Assembly (NCBI GenBank): GCA_017450125.1
Contig: JAFSWZ010000035.1
Location: forward strand, 1-64,000
Reading direction: 5' to 3'
DNA length: 64,000 nucleotides
Origin: Synergistaceae bacterium
GTDB taxonomy: Bacteria > Synergistota > Synergistia > Synergistales > Aminobacteriaceae
Shown here: positions 7,580 through 14,889 of the stretch, piece after piece
How the letters are laid out: each line of letters starts with the position of its first letter
How positions within the stretch are numbered: position 1 is the first letter of the stretch
Notes under the pieces: generated by a model
The model's input: the letters and a program-made list of their open reading frames with translations, nothing else
Databases searched by the model: none
What the model was told of the DNA's origin: nothing
Position numbers and translations under genes: made by a program

Positions 7580-7726
7580 TTGAGCGGAGTACAAATATCG
7601 CAGGTACGCTGGCCTGTTGAGCTTTATGAATGGTTGCAGGAAAGAGCGTACAGAAGACGGCAGAGCATTAACAAGACAATCATCGAAGTAGTAGAGATCG
7701 CAAAGAAACAAGAGGAGGTGAAGTAA
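7580..7726 (+). CDS. Third Arc-type protein, TTG start
   Basis: A 48-residue protein (SGVQISQVRWPVELYEWLQE, then RQSINKTIIEVVEIAKK) with a ribbon-helix-helix signature. TTG at 7580 follows TAGGAGGATGAA. Its TAA stop is followed at once by the ATG of the DNA ligase gene. It opens the large early operon behind the promoter at 7509-7537 and may autoregulate it. Confidence 0.6.
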   Translation: MSGVQISQVRWPVELYEWLQERAYRRRQSINKTIIEVVEIAKKQEEVK

Positions 7727-9094
7727 ATGGACAAGGTACAGCTCGCTAATCCGTATGACCCGGCCAAGAGCTACAAGGTTGCTCACTGGTACGCAACGCC
7801 TAAGTTCGACGGCGTGAGGGCGGTATTCATTCCTCAGAGAGGATTCTTCACCCGCAACAACAAGCCCATCAATGGCCTTGACGATATGGCGGGTGTCCTC
7901 GAAGGAATCTGCGGGGAACGCGGGCTGTCGTTCGTTGATGGTGAGTTGGTACTGGCAGGAGGAAGTTTTCAGGCAAGCCAGAGCGCAATCCTTGCGGCAG
8001 AACACGCCGGAAAATCAAGCATAGAATTTCACGTTTTCGCGGTCGGCGGCGCGTTCAAGGATACGCAGGCAATGTTGAAGGAACTTCCTGATTTCCCGGA
8101 AGCACGGATTTTCAGAGTCGAGTCGGAGGCTATCCCCAACAGCTTTGAGGCCGTCGAGGAGGCTTGCAGGAAATTCACGGCGCAGGGTTATGAAGGCGTT
8201 GTGCTCCGTCATCCAGACGTGTCCTATCACGAGGGCAGGAGCAATCACCTGTTGAAGTACAAATTCTTCAAGGAGGCAGACCTGCGGATCGTCGGAGTCA
8301 TTGACGGCGAAGGAAGGCTTGCAGGGACGCTCGGAAGTCTGGAGGTAGAAGGCACTGTTGAAGGATTGCGCGTCAGGTCGTGCGTCGGTACAGGCATGAC
8401 GGACGAGGACAGAGAAATCTTCCATCAGGACGTTCACCTTATCGGCAAGGTCTTAACGGTCAAGTATCAGGCACTCACCGAGAAGCCGGACAAAGAAGGA
8501 TTCTACAGCCTGAGATTTCCGAGCGTCATCGGTGTCAAGGAGGACAGGGATTTTAGGGTAGACGAGGCTTGTTTAGGGCAGGCCAAGACCGAAACATTCC
8601 CGACACCCGCAAACGTCGTTTATCGCAAGGACGGGACGGTAGAGGCAGGGTTTCAGGTTGTGTTCACGGATAAGCCTATAGGGAAGCTGTCATACATTCC
8701 CGGCAAGGCAACGATGGCTGGGTGGAAGGGCAGACTCTTTCAGTGCCGGAGCATTCAGGAGGGCGTGCAGTTGATCGCTGACCTGAAGCTCACGATCCCC
8801 AAGATACGGGAATTTGCGCGGTATCTGGGGGTAAGGCTGAAGGGATGCAGGTATCTCAAGGCGGAGATAGTGCGCCGGGTCATCAACGGGAGTCTTGGTG
8901 CAAAGCTGAGAGCGGACTCGCTGATGAGGGCGGTGCAGAAGAGAAAGGAGGAGCATGATGCAGGATTGTTCAACTATGCGGAAAGTCCGAGTGTCGCATT
9001 CGGCACGGGAGACAAACCGTCTGCTCGCGGATTACTGGGTGTTGCTCGATGCGAGTTCGTTCAACGGCAGGGCGCAGTTCGTGCTTGGACGTGA
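7727..9094 (+). CDS. ATP-dependent DNA ligase
   Basis: Seals nicks in phage DNA using ATP. The nucleotidyltransferase core is in the N-terminal half: motif I PKFDGVRA with Lys26 as the adenylated residue, FVDGELV (motif III), EGVVLRHP (motif IV) and LLKYKFF (motif V). An OB-like region with VLTVKYQAL and LRFPSVIGVK (motif VI-like) follows. At 455 residues it exceeds minimal phage ligases (~300); residues ~290-455 form a basic extension with a SAP-like helical stretch (IREFARYLGVRLKGCRYLKAE) that may bind DNA. Likely supports replication or repair with the DnaB/DnaG module. Confidence 0.88.
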   Translation: MDKVQLANPYDPAKSYKVAHWYATPKFDGVRAVFIPQRGFFTRNNKPINGLDDMAGVLEGICGERGLSFVDGELVLAGGSFQASQSAILAAEHAGKSSIEFHVFAVGGAFKDTQAMLKELPDFPEARIFRVESEAIPNSFEAVEEACRKFTAQGYEGVVLRHPDVSYHEGRSNHLLKYKFFKEADLRIVGVIDGEGRLAGTLGSLEVEGTVEGLRVRSCVGTGMTDEDREIFHQDVHLIGKVLTVKYQALTEKPDKEGFYSLRFPSVIGVKEDRDFRVDEACLGQAKTETFPTPANVVYRKDGTVEAGFQVVFTDKPIGKLSYIPGKATMAGWKGRLFQCRSIQEGVQLIADLKLTIPKIREFARYLGVRLKGCRYLKAEIVRRVINGSLGAKLRADSLMRAVQKRKEEHDAGLFNYAESPSVAFGTGDKPSARGLLGVARCEFVQRQGAVRAWT

Positions 9095-9164
9095 ATTTGA
9101 CTTCGATGCAGAGGGATTCTGCAAGGCGGCGCGGGGTGTTAGGGAGGCTGTGTGTCATGGATAA
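8955..9164 (+). CDS. Small early protein, unknown
   Basis: A 69-residue frame starting with ATGATG after AAAGGAGGAGC, nested in another frame over the last 140 bases of the ligase gene and overlapping the next gene by 8 bases. The strong ribosome site and tight overlaps support it. The sequence (DYWVLLDASSFNGRAQFVLGRE, DFDAEGFCKAARGVREAV) has no recognised domain. Confidence 0.5.
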   Translation: MMQDCSTMRKVRVSHSARETNRLLADYWVLLDASSFNGRAQFVLGREFDFDAEGFCKAARGVREAVCHG

Positions 9165-9525
9165 GTCATCACTGCTTGCACACATCATGACGCTTAGGCG
9201 TGAGGTAGACGGCCTCATGGACATGGTGATCGCGATGGAGGACACAGAGCCTCAGCCGGTGCAGGTGAAACAGGACAGCCCTGACGACTGGATGACGGCC
9301 AAGCAGACCTGCAAGTGCCTGAAGATCTCGGAGACCACGTTCTACGAGTACATCAGGCAGGGACTGCTTCCGCCGGGAATGGAGTTCGGGCCGAGAAGCA
9401 AACGCTGGAAGATGTCGGAGATCAGGGCATGGCGCGAGGCAAAGCAGAATCCCGCCGGTGAAGCCCCAAGACGCAGAGGCAGACGTTCGCGCGTTATGAA
9501 AATTGGAGCGTTTATGCATGTCTGA
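9157..9525 (+). CDS. Helix-turn-helix protein (AlpA/excisionase-like)
   Basis: A 122-residue protein. Residues ~40-95 match the excisionase-type winged helix: DDWMTAKQTCKCLKISETTF, YEYIRQGLLPPGMEFGPRSK, then KMSEIRAWREAK. The N-terminal 35 residues are a predicted helix. The family includes AlpA-like activators and excisionases, so this is a candidate excisionase or early regulator; it lies far from the integrase, however. ATG at 9157 was preferred to longer starts because it matches the 8-base overlap spacing. Confidence 0.65.
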   Translation: MDKSSLLAHIMTLRREVDGLMDMVIAMEDTEPQPVQVKQDSPDDWMTAKQTCKCLKISETTFYEYIRQGLLPPGMEFGPRSKRWKMSEIRAWREAKQNPAGEAPRRRGRRSRVMKIGAFMHV

Positions 9526-9784
9526 AGTTGAGATGGTACTTCCTGAAAAGCCTGTCTTCACGCCTCATGACTGGTTGTACGGAATGACGCTAGATATTCC
9601 CGATATGCCACCGCTGAAGCCGTGTCCTTTCTGTGGAAACGTTCCGGCAATATGCCGCTCAGAGCATGGCTGGTTTGTGATATGCCCGAGCTGCAAAACG
9701 ATTTCGGATAACTATTCCAGCTGTGAAGTCGCTAAGGAAATGTGGAACAGGAGAAACACCGATGCCAAAAGCGAAACCGATTGA
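9518..9784 (+). CDS. Lar-like zinc-ribbon protein
   Basis: An 88-residue protein with the pattern LKPCPFCGNVPAI, CPSCKTIS and EVAKEMWNRR, the hallmark of the Lar restriction-alleviation family (zinc ribbon plus a closing WNRR). Rac-prophage Lar modulates type I restriction, but most members are uncharacterised. It overlaps both neighbours by a few bases. Confidence 0.72.
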   Translation: MSEVEMVLPEKPVFTPHDWLYGMTLDIPDMPPLKPCPFCGNVPAICRSEHGWFVICPSCKTISDNYSSCEVAKEMWNRRNTDAKSETD

Positions 9785-10004
9785 CCGTGTGGAATACACG
9801 AAGAGCCGGACGATCCGCCGGACAGAGGACGGGAAAGTAATAGCCTCAGTTCTGCCGATGACGGTGGATGCGGCCTACGATGAAGAGCGCGGTGTAGTTG
9901 TTGATCGCGGGACGGGAGCTGAGGTTTGCCCGGTCTGCGGGACAAAGATTCTCCACGAGGCAGGGTGCGTAAGGTGCACAGCTTGCGGATGGTCTCGGTG
10001 CTGA
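9762..10004 (+). CDS. Small zinc-finger protein resembling the NrdJ C-terminal domain
   Basis: An 80-residue protein. The last 25 residues (CPVCGTKI, then GCVRCTACGWSRC) closely resemble the C-terminal zinc-binding segment of B12-dependent (class II) ribonucleotide reductases, here freestanding. The N-terminal part (RTIRRTEDGKVIASVLPMTV) has no known fold. The ATG at 9762 overlaps the previous frame. Role unknown; it could bind host reductase or nucleic acid. Confidence 0.55.
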   Translation: MPKAKPIDRVEYTKSRTIRRTEDGKVIASVLPMTVDAAYDEERGVVVDRGTGAEVCPVCGTKILHEAGCVRCTACGWSRC

Positions 10005-10026
10005 TTACTGAAAGGAGGTGAGATTC

Positions 10027-10398
10027 ATGACAGAGCTTGAAGAGAGGCTTCGTGCGACGGAGGAATATTTCCGCGAGATGAACGATGAGGCGTTCAGAAC
10101 GTGCCGCGAGTATGACCGGCTGCGGGCGAAGGTGAATGAGGTGCGTGCAGAGTATCGCGGGATTTGCGAGGTACTTCGCGCCCCTCACAGCGGCAAACCC
10201 TACGCGTACCTTACGGGGCTGGTCATGCTGAAGCAGAGAATGCACGACGAATACCGCGATGTGCGGCTTGCGAGCCTCAGAACGCTCAAGTTGTGCTGTG
10301 CATTGCTGGCGGAGACTAACAGGGCTTACAGGGACTACATGAGCCTGAAGAAGCGGCTCAGGAAGATTAAGGAGGAGAAAACATGCGCGGGAGTATAA
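10027..10398 (+). CDS. Helical early protein, unknown
   Basis: A 123-residue, highly charged, almost wholly helical protein (coiled-coil pattern at residues 1-45 and 85-115). ATG at 10027 follows AAAGGAGGTGAGATTC, an excellent ribosome site. Overlaps the next small gene by 16 bases. No family recognised. Confidence 0.6.
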   Translation: MTELEERLRATEEYFREMNDEAFRTCREYDRLRAKVNEVRAEYRGICEVLRAPHSGKPYAYLTGLVMLKQRMHDEYRDVRLASLRTLKLCCALLAETNRAYRDYMSLKKRLRKIKEEKTCAGV

Positions 10399-10526
10399 AA
10401 CGCCCCCCTGTGTTAGTGGGGAGCACATTCGTTCACAGACAGAACATGACGCTAATCAAAGCTGTCTGCGAACAGGGATATTTTACCAGAAACACAGCGG
10501 GCAGTGCAAAGCCGGAGGTGCGGTGA
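10383..10526 (+). CDS. 47-residue basic protein, unknown
   Basis: Short frame MRGSIKRPPVLVGSTF to VR, starting at ATG 10383 behind AAGGAGGAGAAAAC and ending in a TGA that overlaps the next ATG. Spacing and ribosome site support translation; nothing in the sequence points to function. Confidence 0.45.
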   Translation: MRGSIKRPPVLVGSTFVHRQNMTLIKAVCEQGYFTRNTAGSAKPEVR

Positions 10527-10831
10527 TGAGCGGGCACACAGCAGGATCATGGAGATACCGCAGGGAGAATGACGGTGCGTTCACGATTTATCCGGCATGG
10601 CATGAGTGGCGCAAGGATTTGGTGCTTGCGAGGGTAACGCCCGGTTCATCGACGGCAGAAGGCAACGCCCGGCTGATGGCCTCAGCTCCAGAGATGCACA
10701 CGGCACTTATCGGGGCGGTCGAGGCACTGAGGGCAACGAGTAGCTTCATGCGCGGGCAGAGTCTCAGCACGAAGGAGCTTGACGCTATCGTCGAGGCTAT
10801 AAACGAGTTGCTTGACAGGATCGACGGCTAG
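10526..10831 (+). CDS. Phage early protein of the HTAGSW...AAPEM type
   Basis: A 101-residue protein with the pattern GHTAGSWRYR, then ARLMASAPEMHTALIGAVEAL, common in phage early regions but of unknown role. A second copy of the family lies at 11709-12089 (NGRLIAAAPEMYRLL). Starts at ATG 10526 behind GGAGGTG. Confidence 0.6.
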   Translation: MSGHTAGSWRYRRENDGAFTIYPAWHEWRKDLVLARVTPGSSTAEGNARLMASAPEMHTALIGAVEALRATSSFMRGQSLSTKELDAIVEAINELLDRIDG

Positions 10832-10837
10832 AACGTC

Positions 10838-11065
10838 ATGAAGAAGTTTAACCGCCAGTTTAATGCTCGGTGCAGACGCTATGAACGCTGGCACAGGATA
10901 GTCCGCAAGCTCTCAGAGTTTGAGGGGCTTATTAATAACTACGACTCAGCCTCGCCCGATGAAGTTCATGCTATGAGAGAGATTCACGGGAAACTGTACG
11001 AGTGCTATCTGGCGGCTAAACACTACGAGGAGGAATTAAGACCTTATGACAGGATTTCACGGTAA
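10838..11065 (+). CDS. Small helical protein, unknown
   Basis: A 75-residue protein rich in Arg, Lys and Tyr with a predicted long helix (IVRKLSEFEGLINNY) followed by a second helical stretch. ATG is 6 bases after the previous stop. The end overlaps the next gene by 20 bases. No family recognised. Confidence 0.5.
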   Translation: MKKFNRQFNARCRRYERWHRIVRKLSEFEGLINNYDSASPDEVHAMREIHGKLYECYLAAKHYEEELRPYDRISR

Positions 11066-11258
11066 GGCTTATAGATACAAGGATAAGGCTATCGGGGTGT
11101 GCAATACCCTTAGAGAGGGTTTGTACATGATAGGACACACAACTACTGGCGGGCACAAGCGCGTAAAGGCACTGCCTCTTTTCGGGAGTGTGGCGGAAGC
11201 GCAGAAGGCACTTGACGATTTTGCGAAGGCCAGAGGGCTTTCGGATGTTCAGGCATGA
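11046..11258 (+). CDS. Small protein, unknown
   Basis: A 70-residue protein starting at ATG 11046 behind GAGGAATTAAG. Contains GKAYRYKDKAIGVCNTLREG and a C-terminal helix (SVAEAQKALDDFAKARG), reminiscent of phage single-domain adaptor proteins. Overlaps the next gene by 4 bases. Confidence 0.5.
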   Translation: MTGFHGKAYRYKDKAIGVCNTLREGLYMIGHTTTGGHKRVKALPLFGSVAEAQKALDDFAKARGLSDVQA

Positions 11259-11503
11259 AGACAAGCCGCAGAAGGTACAACAGGCAGTACAGAAGCCAGC
11301 GTTTGTATGTGGACGGCTACTGGAAGCCCGAAATAGTCCCGACCTGCAACGAGCATAAGCGGTGCGGAGTGTGCGGGAGTCATGTGGGACTGAGTGGATT
11401 TCACGGTGTTGCTGATGGCTGGTTGCACCTTTACGAATGCCCGACATGCGGCAAATGCTACGCAGTGTTCCATGAAGACACGGAGGAGGAGACCGAAGCA
11501 TGA
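11255..11503 (+). CDS. Zinc-ribbon protein, unknown
   Basis: An 82-residue protein with two CxxC knuckles (RCGVCGSH and ECPTCGKCY) around a short beta segment, so a treble-clef or zinc-ribbon fold is likely. The N-terminus is Arg/Tyr-rich and the tail acidic. ATG overlaps the preceding TGA (4-base overlap), as does its own stop with the next gene. Confidence 0.55.
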   Translation: MKTSRRRYNRQYRSQRLYVDGYWKPEIVPTCNEHKRCGVCGSHVGLSGFHGVADGWLHLYECPTCGKCYAVFHEDTEEETEA

Positions 11504-11712
11504 GCGACATAATTGCAGAAGACAGACCCTTAGCAGACGGCCTCGATGACCGCTTTGATGAAGTCTCAGGCGAGCTGTACAGCTTTTTGGAGCTGTTGCG
11601 CGACGAGGATTGGGAGTACTACCTGAAGGAACGCGGATACCGCCAGAGGATACTTGAACTCCTTGACTACATAGACTACGGCACGGACGAGGACGAGGAG
11701 GCCGAAGCATGA
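11500..11712 (+). CDS. Acidic small protein, unknown
   Basis: A 70-residue, strongly acidic protein ending in GTDEDEEAEA, helical in prediction (DEVSGELYSFLELLRDEDWE). Highly acidic phage proteins often mimic DNA or block host nucleases, but nothing more specific supports that here. Coupled by 4-base overlaps to both neighbours. Confidence 0.5.
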   Translation: MSDIIAEDRPLADGLDDRFDEVSGELYSFLELLRDEDWEYYLKERGYRQRILELLDYIDYGTDEDEEAEA

Positions 11713-12089
11713 GCGGATTCACTAAAGGCATCTGGAAGTACTCAGAAGAGTTGCAGGAAGTAACAGCGTACCCCGAAGGGTCGGGAGACTGGCCTATTGT
11801 TGGAGGTCTGCCCAGATTTCCCGGCGACGGAAATAGCTTGTGGAAAGACATAACGGGGGAGCTTTGCTGGAACGGCACGGAGACAGATGCGAACGGTAGG
11901 CTTATAGCCGCCGCACCTGAAATGTACAGGTTGCTTTGCGAGTTTCTGAAGATAGATGAGCAGAAAACATGGGCTGCCACAGAGAAGAATGACCCCGCCT
12001 ACATGATGGCACTAATGGCGCAGGACGGAGCGGTAAACATGGCAAAGAAACTTTTAGCCCGCATAGACAATGAGGGGGCTGAAGCATGA
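11709..12089 (+). CDS. Phage early protein, paralogue of 10526-10831
   Basis: A 126-residue protein with GIWKYSEELQEVTAYPEG at the start and NGRLIAAAPEMYRLLCEFL in the middle, matching the 10526-10831 product in order and spacing. The ~20 extra central residues and C-terminal helix differ. Two copies in one operon suggest duplication with divergence. Ends GAEA with a 4-base overlap. Confidence 0.6.
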   Translation: MSGFTKGIWKYSEELQEVTAYPEGSGDWPIVGGLPRFPGDGNSLWKDITGELCWNGTETDANGRLIAAAPEMYRLLCEFLKIDEQKTWAATEKNDPAYMMALMAQDGAVNMAKKLLARIDNEGAEA

Positions 12090-12268
12090 CTGAGGAACTC
12101 AGAACGTGTCCAAAGTGCGGAGGAACGGACTGCGGGCTGATAGCTCTTCACGAGGTCTGCGGGCTGAATTGGTATCAGGTAGCCTGCCGTACATGCGGGA
12201 CTAGCTCCATGTGGAAGACCTCTGTTGATGAAACCGTAGACGATTGGAACAGGAGGGAGCCGTCATGA
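12086..12268 (+). CDS. Lar-like zinc-ribbon protein, second copy
   Basis: A 60-residue protein: LRTCPKCGGTDCGL, then QVACRTCGTSS and VDDWNRREP. This is the minimal Lar-family layout and a second member besides 9518-9784. Starts at ATG overlapping the preceding TGA. Confidence 0.65.
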   Translation: MTEELRTCPKCGGTDCGLIALHEVCGLNWYQVACRTCGTSSMWKTSVDETVDDWNRREPS

Positions 12269-12684
12269 AGAAGGCAACGGAGAGTGCGGCCAAGTGGCTC
12301 GCAGGGAAGGCCAAAGCTGACCCTAAGCTGAACCCGATCCCGTACCCGTTCTTCAAGTCGATCATCAGCAAGCAGGTAGAGTGGGCGGCCAAGCGCGGCG
12401 TTGCTCTGAACTTCACAGAGCTTGCGGAAGCCGTCAGGACAGAACTCCTCAAGAGCGGGATTCACACGATGGCCGACAGCAGACCGGCACAGCCCGTCCG
12501 CAAAGACACAGCAGACACAGGGGGAGCGATTCCCCCGCTGCTTCTACAGTTCGGCTCGCTCGGTGAAGCTATGTGTGCAATTACTATATTCGACTGGCTG
12601 CAGACCGTCTTCCAGAAGGCACACGCAGCCAATTCATCAGGCGTTGAACTCTCAGCGCGAATAGACAAGGAGGCACGACGATGA
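12265..12684 (+). CDS. Early protein upstream of replication genes, unknown
   Basis: A 139-residue protein. The N-terminal half is basic (ESAAKWLAGKAKADPKLNPI, FFKSIISKQVEWAAKRG), the C-terminal half helical and hydrophobic. It may bind DNA, but no family is recognised. ATG at 12265 overlaps the previous stop, after AGGAGGG. The end overlaps the initiator-like gene by 4 bases. Confidence 0.55.
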   Translation: MKKATESAAKWLAGKAKADPKLNPIPYPFFKSIISKQVEWAAKRGVALNFTELAEAVRTELLKSGIHTMADSRPAQPVRKDTADTGGAIPPLLLQFGSLGEAMCAITIFDWLQTVFQKAHAANSSGVELSARIDKEARR

Positions 12685-13019
12685 AGGATGAAGTGATCGG
12701 TATCACGCGGAATAGAACTGATTTCTGGTTCACCTGCGTTGACAGCGAAGTAATCGGGAATAAAGAACTTTCCCTTATGGCCAGGTATATTTTCTCTGTG
12801 CTGTGCATGATTGCCGGGTTCGGTCATCGCTCATGCTCTCCAAGCAATCAGGAAATTGCCCAAATCTCCGGGTTCTCCGAGCGCACAGTAATCCGCGCCT
12901 GCAAGGAACTTGAGGCCAGAGGAGCAATCATTCGCGAAACACGTTTCAGCGAGGACGGGAAGCAGGTTTCATGCATTACCCACCTTGTAGGATGCCCAAG
13001 TGAGGAGGAAGCATTATGA
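12681..13019 (+). CDS. Winged-helix protein, short paralogue of the initiator
   Basis: A 112-residue protein made almost only of a helix-turn-helix (HTH_36-like) domain: SPSNQEIAQISGFSERTVIR, ACKELEARGAIIRETRF. It aligns over its length with the first ~95 residues of the next gene product (both have FWF/YWF-xCVD-VI, LC, SERT/SERS), so the two arose by tandem duplication. It lacks the C-terminal extension and may act as a regulator of initiation or a truncated initiator. Confidence 0.7.
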   Translation: MKDEVIGITRNRTDFWFTCVDSEVIGNKELSLMARYIFSVLCMIAGFGHRSCSPSNQEIAQISGFSERTVIRACKELEARGAIIRETRFSEDGKQVSCITHLVGCPSEEEAL

Positions 13020-13921
13020 GCGGGAAGAACACTAAAGGCTACTGGTTTGCCTGTGTTGACGGGAAAGTTATCGTCGACCCTGCATTATCACCGTTCGACA
13101 AAGCAGTCTTTGCTGTTCTGTGCTCCCATGCCGACAGCGACGACAGAGAGTGCTACCTCAAGGTTGCGACAATTGCCCACGAGGCCGGCTGTTCAGAGCG
13201 CAGTGTGCAGAACTCACTGAAGAAGCTCGAAGAACTCGGCATCATTGAGCGCAAGGCCAGATTCGAGAACAACAAACAGCTTTCTTCGCTGTACAGGATT
13301 ATCGGAGACAAAGCCCCCTGCTACGCAACGCAGGGGGAAGCTCCCTCAACTAGGGGTGCAGGAGATGCACGAGGGGGGTGCACCACGTGCACACAGAACG
13401 AGAATCATTTGAACTATATAAAAGATTCCCTTACGGGGGAAGCCCCACTCCCCAATTTTGCGGATATGCCCCTCGTGTTCGAGGCCGGAGAGGCAGTTAC
13501 CCCCGAAGAAGCACCCAAGCCCCACAGCCCGGAGGAAGTCTGCACCCCTGACGACGCACCTGACATCATGAAGCCGACAGCAGAGTTATTCCTGCACAAG
13601 ACAGGCCGTCAAGGGCTGACATGGGAGGAGATTTCTGCCCTGAGAGAACTTGCCGCAACACAGTTCCCCTCACGCGTCCAGAAGGAGATCAACACCGCCT
13701 GTGCACGTTTTCTCAAGCGCGGGCAGTCGTTGAGCACGCTGACCTTCGGGTACATTGCCGGGTCGCTGAAGCATCAGCCCACGCGCGGTGTCAAGAGCCG
13801 GTCGGCCACGAAGCCCAAGCCCGCAGAAATCCCCCAGCGCACCGAAGCGGACGCAGAGGCCGACATGGCCAAGATTGAGGCACTGCAGGCAGAGTTTGAC
13901 AGGGAGGTTCAGGGAAGATGA
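13016..13921 (+). CDS. Replication initiator-like protein (lambda O position)
   Basis: A 301-residue protein: N-terminal winged helix (LKVATIAHEAGCSERSVQNS, LKKLEELGIIERKARF), a low-complexity Pro/Glu-rich linker at ~100-185, and a C-terminal helical region (LTWEEISALRELAATQFPSR) like the DnaD/O-type C-terminal domain. Its place directly before the helicase loader and DnaB fits an origin-binding initiator. Palindromic GTGCA repeats and an AT-rich stretch lie in its linker coding sequence, as in lambda O. Overlaps both neighbours by 4 bases. Confidence 0.75.
   Translation: MSGKNTKGYWFACVDGKVIVDPALSPFDKAVFAVLCSHADSDDRECYLKVATIAHEAGCSERSVQNSLKKLEELGIIERKARFENNKQLSSLYRIIGDKAPCYATQGEAPSTRGAGDARGGCTTCTQNENHLNYIKDSLTGEAPLPNFADMPLVFEAGEAVTPEEAPKPHSPEEVCTPDDAPDIMKPTAELFLHKTGRQGLTWEEISALRELAATQFPSRVQKEINTACARFLKRGQSLSTLTFGYIAGSLKHQPTRGVKSRSATKPKPAEIPQRTEADAEADMAKIEALQAEFDREVQGR
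13314..13430. other. Candidate phage replication origin inside the initiator gene
   Basis: Contains an 8-bp perfect inverted repeat (CCCCCTGC/GCAGGGGG, 13314-13321 and 13330-13337), a GTGCA-GGAGA-TGCAC palindrome (13356-13370), further GTGCA copies at 13378 and 13387, then an AT-rich stretch (13398-13430). Repeats plus an AT-rich unwinding region inside the initiator gene mirror the lambdoid origin layout. Confidence 0.45.
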
Positions 13922-14889
13922 ACGTTGACGTACAGGCAATCGCGGGCAAAGCTGCACACACCTCCGTGCCCGACAAATTCTCGGAGCGTGAAGCCTCAGC
14001 CCGCACCCGTGCCCTCAGTTACCTCAAGGCCAAATTCCCCGACACTGACGAACAGGCTTTCTTCACGGACTACACAGGCCAGACGTTCGATGACGTGATA
14101 AGTTTCTGGGCAGTGGCTCAGGCCGCCGAGATTGACGAGGTTTGCGCTTCCTGCAAGGACGGCGCATGTGCACTCTCCGACGCTCTCAAAGCCAGAAACA
14201 GCAGACCCGTCATCAGCGTTGCGACAAGCCCCAGAGGCTTCAAGTTCCTCGATGTGCGGTGGACGTGCGGATTCGCTTGCAAGTTCCAGCCCCTGAGCGG
14301 AGAGTTCGGGCGGATGTTCAGGAAAAGCGGCATCAAGACTTCATGCCTGAACATGACGTTCAAGAACTACAAGTGCACGAAGGCAACCCCCGAAACGGCT
14401 CATGCCAAGAGCGAAGCCATGACCGCCCTGAAGGAGCAGACCTGCTTAATCCTCGCTGGCAAGCCCGGCACAGGCAAGACACACTTAGCCGTAGCAATAG
14501 CCCTCCGCGCAATGGAGCAGGGACGGCAGGCAATCTTCCGGCTGGTGAGCGCAATGCTCGACGAGATACAGGCGGCAATCACCGACAAGGGAGACTATGA
14601 CGGCCTGATGAGGCAGTTCAAGACTGTACCCTGCTTAGTGCTTGACGACTTAGGCCACGAGAACATGACGGCGGCACGTGCGAGCTACCTGCACCAGATC
14701 ATTGATTACCGCTACGGAGAAGGGTTGCAGACCATCATCACGACGAACGCGAAGGATATTGCGGAGCTTTGTGCGTGGGACAAGGAAGAATACATCATGC
14801 CGATAGTTTCGCGGATCATGGGGCGCGGCGCGTGGGTAACAATCACGAAGGCAGAGGATTTCAGGAGGAGGCCGGACAATGTCAAGTAA
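13918..14889 (+). CDS. DnaC-like helicase loader ATPase
   Basis: Loads DnaB on phage DNA. A 323-residue protein. The C-terminal ~150 residues are an AAA+ domain: Walker A LAGKPGTGKTH (~residue 180), Walker B LVLDDLGHE (~240), sensor TTNAKD and arginine-finger region IVSRIMGRG. The N-terminal half has a Cys-rich segment (CASCKDGACALSD, then CGFACKF), a possible zinc site as in several phage loaders. Starts with a 4-base overlap behind GGGAAG and overlaps dnaB by 11 bases. Confidence 0.85.
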   Translation: MNVDVQAIAGKAAHTSVPDKFSEREASARTRALSYLKAKFPDTDEQAFFTDYTGQTFDDVISFWAVAQAAEIDEVCASCKDGACALSDALKARNSRPVISVATSPRGFKFLDVRWTCGFACKFQPLSGEFGRMFRKSGIKTSCLNMTFKNYKCTKATPETAHAKSEAMTALKEQTCLILAGKPGTGKTHLAVAIALRAMEQGRQAIFRLVSAMLDEIQAAITDKGDYDGLMRQFKTVPCLVLDDLGHENMTAARASYLHQIIDYRYGEGLQTIITTNAKDIAELCAWDKEEYIMPIVSRIMGRGAWVTITKAEDFRRRPDNVK

